From Nissolia schottii (lineage: Eukaryota > Streptophyta > Magnoliopsida > Fabales > Fabaceae), in NCBI GenBank assembly GCA_003254905.1, contig QANU01005318.1, positions 442,648 to 506,647 of the forward strand: a stretch of DNA of 64,000 nucleotides. The letters are read 5' to 3'. The translations under genes were made by a program, and so were the position numbers. Shown here piece after piece: positions 58,824 through 64,000 of this stretch. The notes beneath the pieces are model-generated. The model did no database searches. It had not been told where the DNA came from and saw nothing but the letters and a program-made list of their open reading frames with translations. Numbering within the stretch: the stretch's first letter is position 1; every line of letters starts with the position of its first letter.

Positions 58824-61800
58824 AAGCTGTAGCATGAAAATTGATCATGCTAAGCTTGCTAAGTAAGTAACTGAATGGTCCTGGGGCTAAGGGTTTAGTG
58901 AATATATCAGCAACCTGGTTCCTTGTTGGAATTGGATGCAACGTAATAACCTTTTCTTGCACTTTGTCCCGTACCACATGGCAGTCAATTTCAATGTGCT
59001 TTGTCCGCTCATGGAACACCGGATTTGCAGCTATGTAGATAGCTGATTGGTTATCACATGAAATGGGAACCGGGGAGGTAACCTGAATACCAAAGTCACG
59101 CAACACAGCAATGAGCCACTGAACCTCACATGTGACTTGAGCAAGTGAGCGATATTCAGCCTCAGAAGATGATCTTGCCACTGTGGTTTGTTTCTTACTT
59201 CGCCAAGACACCATAGCTTTGCCAAGGAAGCAGACAAAGCCTGATATGGACCTCCGAGTGTCAGGGCAAGTGCCCCAATCTGCATCTGCAAAACCAGTGA
59301 GGGATAGGTTGGATTCAGCAGGAAAGTATAGTCCCTTGGCTGGTGCTGCCTTGAGATATCTGAGAACACGATGTGCTGCTAGGAGATGACTCTCATTGGG
59401 ACAGTCAAGAAATTGGCTGAGTCTGCCTACTGCATAGCTGATGTCTGGTCTTGTATGTGTGAGATACAAGAGCTTACCAATGAGTCTCCTATAGGCACTA
59501 ATATCAACAGGATCTCCAGCAGGTTCCTTAGTGAGCCGGGAGTGATAATCCATGGGAGTCGAAACTGGTTTGCTATCAAGGAAACCATGATCTTCTAAAA
59601 GATCCAAACAATATTTTCTCTGATAAATTGCAATCCCTTTTGAGTTTCTTGCAATCTCCATGCCCAGAAAATACTTCAGATTCCCTAGGTCTTTGATCTT
59701 AAACAAATCATCAAGAAGCCTCTTGATACTATTAATCTCTGCCATATCATTGCCGGATAGTACTAAATCATCAACATAAACCAAGATCACAGTGATACCA
59801 AGATCAGTGGCCTTGGTGAATAATGAATAATCTGACTTAGATTGCACATAACCCGAATTGGTTAAAACATCCACCAATTTAGCATTCCATTGTCTACTAG
59901 CCTGCTTTAGGCCATAAAGGGACTTTTGCAACTTACAAACCAAACCAGAATCAGCAGACAATCCAGGTGGCAACTTCATAAAGACATCTTCATGTAGGTC
60001 ACCATGAAGAAAAGCTGTGTTAACATCTAGCTGCTGCAGAAACCAGCCCTTTTCTGCTGCTATGGCCAATAAGAGTCTCAATGTGGTCATTTTAACCACT
60101 GGACTAAATGTTTCAGCATAATCCACTCCATAGGTCTGAGTGAAACCCTTGGCCACCAGCCTTGCTTTATATCTCTCAATGCTGCCATCTGAATTGTATT
60201 TAACCTTGAAAATCCATTTACATCCTACAGCCTTCTTCCCAGGAGGAAGGGGAGTAAGAGTCCAGGTTTGGTTGTTTTCAAGTGCTGAGAGCTCAGCATT
60301 AATAGCTTCTTGCCAACATTGTTCTTTTACAGCTTCCTCATAGTTCCTAGGTTCAGTGTTTGAGGAAATAGCAAGAGAAAATTTTCTGTGGGATGAACTC
60401 AGTGATGAATAGGATAAAAACTGTGATATAGGATGCTTTGTTGAGTAAGGGTGGTCATCACCACTTGCAGAGCTGGCCAACATACAATGATAGTCCTTTA
60501 GATAATTTGGTGGTCTTTTCGGTCTGGTGGAAATTCTGGCTGGCTGTTTATTTTGTGAGGGATCTGGTGGTGATGTGGTGTCAGGCAGTGATGCTGGTGG
60601 TGATGACATGAATGGTATGCTTTCCTCATGCTGTACTGTATCATGACATGCAGGATTATTATCCATGTTCAGGTCAGATGCAGGGGATATGCAGGGCTGC
60701 TGGCTGTTTATTTGGCATGGTGAAGGTGAATTGTAAATGAATGGGTCATCAAATGGTGTGAATACATCATGTAATCTGTGAGCCAATGCATCCTGTGGCC
60801 TATCATGGAATGCATGAGATGCAGGAGTAATTGAATTATGCAAGACAGTGTATGGAAATTTATTTTCATAAAAAATCACATGTCTTGAAATGAATATTTG
60901 CCTTGTGCTTAGATCAATCAACACATATCCTTTTGTTCCACTCTTGTATCCTAGAAAAACACATTTTCTAGCTCTAGGTTGAAATTTTGTCCTATGAGCA
61001 TGCAATGTTGAAGCATAAGCTAGGCAGCCAAACACCTTAAGATCTTGAATTTGTGGCAAAGTCTGGTGCAACATTTCAAAGGGAGTTTTGTTTTTGATTA
61101 GCTTGCTAGGCTGCCTATTGATAAGATGGACAGCATGTCCAATGGCAAATTGCCAAAAACAATTTGGTAGTGATGATTGAAACATGAGAGCTCTAGCTAC
61201 ATTTAGGATGTGTTGATGCTTTCTCTCAACTATGCCATTTTGTTGAGGAGTTTCTACACAACTAGTTTGATGTATTATTCCTTTCGAATTAAAATATCTG
61301 GTTTGATTGAACTCAACCCCATTGTCAGTCCTTATTGTCTTTATCTTTGTGTTAAATTGGTTTTCTGCATAAGACACAAAGTCTTGCAGAAGCTGTGATG
61401 CTTCAGACTTGTATTTCATGAAATATACCCAGGTATGTCTAGTATAGTCATCCACAACAGTTAAAAAATATTTGTGACCCCCAGTGGAAATTGTAGCTAT
61501 GGGGCCCCAAATGTCCATGTGCACTAATTCAAAGGGAAACACTGTGTTGGTTGAACTCAAAGCAAAGGGCAATTTCCTTTGTTTAGCCAAATGGCAAGAA
61601 TCACAAGGTTCAACATTGTCATTACAGTCAATGAATGAAAATTGATTATGCAGTACATGAAGTTTATCCTTAGATGGATGGCCCAACCTAAAATGCCATA
61701 ATGGGAAGGTGGATGTTTCTAAATGTGTAATGCTATTTGCTGCTGTTTTATGTCCTAAATGCTTGCTGTTATCTATTGGATGATGTAAAATGGAATTTAT

Positions 61801-63471
61801 TGTCTGAAATTTAGGCTGCCTGCTGGCTGAAGGACCATTCATTGTATATAAGCCTCTCTCCAAGTTAGCTATACCAATCCTCTTCAAGCAAGGATCCTGT
61901 ATAATGCAGCATTTATCACTAATCAGCATTGAGCATTTCAGGTCTGTGACTAGCCTCGAAACAGAAATTAGGTTAAAGGTAAAACTAGGTATATATAGTA
62001 CTTTGGTGAGATACAATTCATTAGAAAATATCACAGTCCCTGAAATAGTGGATTGTGTGACAGTTCCATCAGGTAATTTAACATTTATTGGTTTGATTGT
62101 GTGATATGTGTGGAAAGAATTGAGTGAGTAGCACACATGGTCAGTTGCACCAGTGTCTACTACCCAATTTTCAGCATTATTGGCAACTAAGGACAAAGTC
62201 AAGGCTGTACCTGATGGGTTTGATGTGGATGATGTAGTTAATTGGTTAACACTATGAGGAACCTGTGAAGAATAGTGTTTCAAGAGTGCTAGTAATCCTT
62301 TCCTCTCTTCTTGAGTGAAGACCAAATCAGCTGGATTTTCCTTCCCTCCATCCTGAATCAGACCCTCAGCATGGTTACTGTCATCAATTTCAGTTTCAGC
62401 AGGGGCAGTGGCAGTCACACTGTTAGCTACTCTCTCCCTATACTCCCTGAGCAAATGTGGATATTTCTTGAAGCATCTTTCAATTGGATGCCCCACCTTA
62501 CTGCAAAAGCTGCAAGTTATATTTGGATCATAGGCTGTTTTGCTATTATTGTTGCCATTTCTGCCACCAGAGTTGCCTCTCCCCCCTGAACTTCTTCCTC
62601 CTCTGCCTCTAGGCTTTCCTCTTCCACCAGTGCTAGAGCTAGAGTTCAGGTTTGTGGCCTGAGCTGAGCTTTGTGTTGTGCTGCTGAAGAAGGCTTTGGA
62701 CTCCAAGCTCCCATTCAATTGTCTCTCTTGCTGCATCAGAAGTGAGAAGGCTGCTGAGATGTCAGGCATAGGTTTCATCAGCATAAGCTGTGACCTGACA
62801 TTGGAGTATTGTTCATTAAGTCCACGCATGAACCGCACCACATAGTCTTCTTTCCTGTAGTTTCTTATGATTTGCATATTGCATATGCATCTGTCTGTGC
62901 ATGAACAGCCAGGGATTGGCCTAAAATTTTCTAGTTCTTCCCAAATTGACTTCAACTTAGTAAAATAAGCTGTCACAGTTAATTCCCCTTGTTTAATTGC
63001 AAATAACTCCTCTTGTAATTCAGCCACTCGAAACTCATCACCATCAAAATATCTATGTCTTAGATCTTTCCATAATTCAGCAGCATTTTCTATCCACATG
63101 ACAGATTTCAAAATCTCTTGACTCAATGATTGGTGAATCCATGAGATGACAAATGTGTTACACTTGTCCCAAGCAAAAAACAAATCACTAGTTTCTACAA
63201 GCTGTTTTAGTGATCCATCAATAAATGCTATTTTATTTTTGGACTTAAGAGCCATTTTCATAGATCTAGACCAAGTGTGATAGTTCAGATCTGTTAGAGT
63301 AATAGAAATCAATGCAGAACCTGGATTCTCTCCTGGATGCAGGTAGTAAGGGCTCCTGATGTCAGCCATGGCATTGTAACCACTGCTGTTGTTGTTTCCA
63401 TTGCTTCCATTGCTAATCACTCGATCAGACCTTCCACCCTCATCGGATGAAGTAATGACTGGAATCTCCAT
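58822..63471 (-). CDS. Copia gag-pol polyprotein, intact, 1549 aa
   Basis: One uninterrupted frame. Gag (about residues 35-300, UBN2-type) ends in a Gly/Arg-rich stretch and a CX2CX4HX4C zinc knuckle (CSFCSKVGHPIERC, about 320-333). Aspartic protease: DTGA at about 439. Pre-integrase HHCC-like region with HFRLGHPS and CDSCH (about 590-630). Integrase core about 650-770 with DIWGP, RTDNG and the ETPQQNGIVER glutamate block. Reverse transcriptase about 1040-1290 with YVDDLVLSG. RNase H about 1370-1510 with SRSSSEAEY-like ARSSSEAEYRSL. This protease-integrase-RT-RNase H order defines Ty1/Copia. All catalytic blocks are present and no stop or frameshift is seen. The protein would be processed in virus-like particles in the cytoplasm. 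The ATG at 63471 is the first in frame after a 350-base leader. Confidence 0.97.
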   Translation of the reverse strand: MEIPVITSSDEGGRSDRVISNGSNGNNNSSGYNAMADIRSPYYLHPGENPGSALISITLTDLNYHTWSRSMKMALKSKNKIAFIDGSLKQLVETSDLFFAWDKCNTFVISWIHQSLSQEILKSVMWIENAAELWKDLRHRYFDGDEFRVAELQEELFAIKQGELTVTAYFTKLKSIWEELENFRPIPGCSCTDRCICNMQIIRNYRKEDYVVRFMRGLNEQYSNVRSQLMLMKPMPDISAAFSLLMQQERQLNGSLESKAFFSSTTQSSAQATNLNSSSSTGGRGKPRGRGGRSSGGRGNSGGRNGNNNSKTAYDPNITCSFCSKVGHPIERCFKKYPHLLREYRERVANSVTATAPAETEIDDSNHAEGLIQDGGKENPADLVFTQEERKGLLALLKHYSSQVPHSVNQLTTSSTSNPSGTALTLSLVANNAENWVVDTGATDHVCYSLNSFHTYHTIKPINVKLPDGTVTQSTISGTVIFSNELYLTKVLYIPSFTFNLISVSRLVTDLKCSMLISDKCCIIQDPCLKRIGIANLERGLYTMNGPSASRQPKFQTINSILHHPIDNSKHLGHKTAANSITHLETSTFPLWHFRLGHPSKDKLHVLHNQFSFIDCNDNVEPCDSCHLAKQRKLPFALSSTNTVFPFELVHMDIWGPIATISTGGHKYFLTVVDDYTRHTWVYFMKYKSEASQLLQDFVSYAENQFNTKIKTIRTDNGVEFNQTRYFNSKGIIHQTSCVETPQQNGIVERKHQHILNVARALMFQSSLPNCFWQFAIGHAVHLINRQPSKLIKNKTPFEMLHQTLPQIQDLKVFGCLAYASTLHAHRTKFQPRARKCVFLGYKSGTKGYVLIDLSTRQIFISRHVIFYENKFPYTVLHNSITPASHAFHDRPQDALAHRLHDVFTPFDDPFIYNSPSPCQINSQQPCISPASDLNMDNNPACHDTVQHEESIPFMSSPPASLPDTTSPPDPSQNKQPARISTRPKRPPNYLKDYHCMLASSASGDDHPYSTKHPISQFLSYSSLSSSHRKFSLAISSNTEPRNYEEAVKEQCWQEAINAELSALENNQTWTLTPLPPGKKAVGCKWIFKVKYNSDGSIERYKARLVAKGFTQTYGVDYAETFSPVVKMTTLRLLLAIAAEKGWFLQQLDVNTAFLHGDLHEDVFMKLPPGLSADSGLVCKLQKSLYGLKQASRQWNAKLVDVLTNSGYVQSKSDYSLFTKATDLGITVILVYVDDLVLSGNDMAEINSIKRLLDDLFKIKDLGNLKYFLGMEIARNSKGIAIYQRKYCLDLLEDHGFLDSKPVSTPMDYHSRLTKEPAGDPVDISAYRRLIGKLLYLTHTRPDISYAVGRLSQFLDCPNESHLLAAHRVLRYLKAAPAKGLYFPAESNLSLTGFADADWGTCPDTRRSISGFVCFLGKAMVSWRSKKQTTVARSSSEAEYRSLAQVTCEVQWLIAVLRDFGIQVTSPVPISCDNQSAIYIAANPVFHERTKHIEIDCHVVRDKVQEKVITLHPIPTRNQVADIFTKPLAPGPFSYLLSKLSMINFHATA

Positions 63472-63821
63472 GATCTTGAAATGCTGGATTCGAAGATAAG
63501 AATGAGAAGAGTATCAAACCTGCTCTGCAAGCTATCTAGGAACCTCAAGGAAGAGCTTACTGATTGCAAGTTTCCGAAGTTCAGTGATGGCAATTGATCA
63601 GATGCGTTTGAATTCTCAAGAATTCTTGCAATTCAAGGTGAATTTAACAAGACTTCGAGAACTTCAGTGCTCTGATCCGCAGATCAAGGAAATGCAGGTT
63701 TGATAGTAAGAAATTGCAAAGATGTTTGAATGAACTTGAGCCATTGCACAATCAGATGTATGGATGCAGAAATATTCTGCTGAACAGAACTTCAATGGCG
63801 CAGCAGAGCTTCAAAAATGAA

Positions 63822-63833
63822 GCTCTGATACCA
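63822..63833 (-). other. Primer-binding site (initiator tRNA-Met) of the Copia element
   Basis: TGGTATCAGAGC on the minus strand, directly after the 5' LTR. This is the standard complement of the plant initiator tRNA-Met 3' end and the minus-strand primer site of most plant Copia elements. Confidence 0.93.
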
Positions 63834-64000
63834 TGTGAAAGTTCAAAATCATGGCTGAGAAAATGCCAGAAAATGAAAGAAAAGTGAGAGAAAATGAGAG
63901 TGAATTCAGATGGCTCAATGCACAATGGTGTAGAATTGTTTTCTCTGATTCTCATTGAGAAGCAATACAACTTATATACAAGTGTATTTACAAATGAATT
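63834..64000 (-). repeat. 5' LTR of the Copia element (partial, runs off the window)
   Basis: Only the last 167 bp (R/U5 side on the minus strand) are inside the window. They match 58453-58619 with no difference. A TATATAAG (complement of about 63971-63981) marks the promoter. Confidence 0.92.

Larger units (their letters stand above)
58453..64000 (-). mobile_element. Ty1/Copia LTR retrotransposon, structurally complete within the window, cut by the window edge in its 5' LTR
   Basis: Order on the minus strand: 5' LTR (64000-63834, incomplete), primer-binding site (63833-63822), leader (63821-63472), single gag-pol ORF (63471-58822), polypurine tract (58823-58815), 3' LTR (58814-58453). The two LTRs are identical over the 167 bp that can be compared, so insertion is recent. 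With an unbroken polyprotein the element could be autonomous. The right-hand target duplication and the rest of the 5' LTR lie outside the window. Confidence 0.95.

Overview
The window is plant nuclear DNA from a dicot, most probably a legume close to soybean. I infer this from AT-rich intergenic DNA, GT-AG introns, plant-only families (LIN/CERBERUS-like, DYW-class PPR, phylloplanin-like, LEA_3), and plant transposons (Copia, gypsy, MULE, Stowaway, Au-type SINE). The legume assignment is an impression; no database was searched. Seven host genes can be modelled, and all seven models keep the reading frame across every junction.

Layout: (1) 245-1318 (+), an intronless DnaJ/DUF1977 co-chaperone with a membrane segment. 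(2) 1319-14867, a repeat-rich intergenic block holding a tandem duplication, a gypsy gag relic on the minus strand with a probable LTR, a MITE and a decayed SINE. (3) 14868-23234 (+), a 17-exon LIN/CERBERUS-like WD40 gene that lacks the U-box of its namesake. (4) 23235-27691, repeats: a possible LINE end, an LTR-like block with a TATA box, a MITE copy, and a near-perfect foldback MITE ending about 150 bp before the next gene. (5) 27692-33524 (+), a 17-exon PRL1 gene (487 aa), a spliceosome-associated NTC/MAC WD40 protein. (6) 34155-36698, a frameshifted and truncated Mutator-like transposase. (7) 36699-40575, a large inverted repeat and a 380-base assembly gap. (8) 40576-44545 (+), a 7-exon Golgi-type UDP-glucuronate decarboxylase (UXS, 431 aa) whose first intron has AT-AC ends and looks U12-type. 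(9) 45808-47550 (-), a DYW-class PPR gene with two exons. (10) 50630-52364 (+), a secreted phylloplanin-like (Ole e 1-like) gene. (11) 54409-55089 (+), a LEA_3/SAG21-like gene. (12) 58453 to the window end (-), a Ty1/Copia retrotransposon with one intact 1549-codon gag-pol frame, primer-binding site, polypurine tract, and LTRs identical over the 167 bp that can be compared; its upstream LTR runs off the window.

The host genes form no operon-like or pathway unit; they are ordinary neighbours in a gene-rich arm salted with repeats. The main points of interest are the AT-AC intron in UXS, the U-box-less LIN-like gene, a small TIR element family present three times, an AT-rich MITE family present in introns of two of these genes, and the young Copia insertion. 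I saw no convincing evidence for an entirely new biological system.
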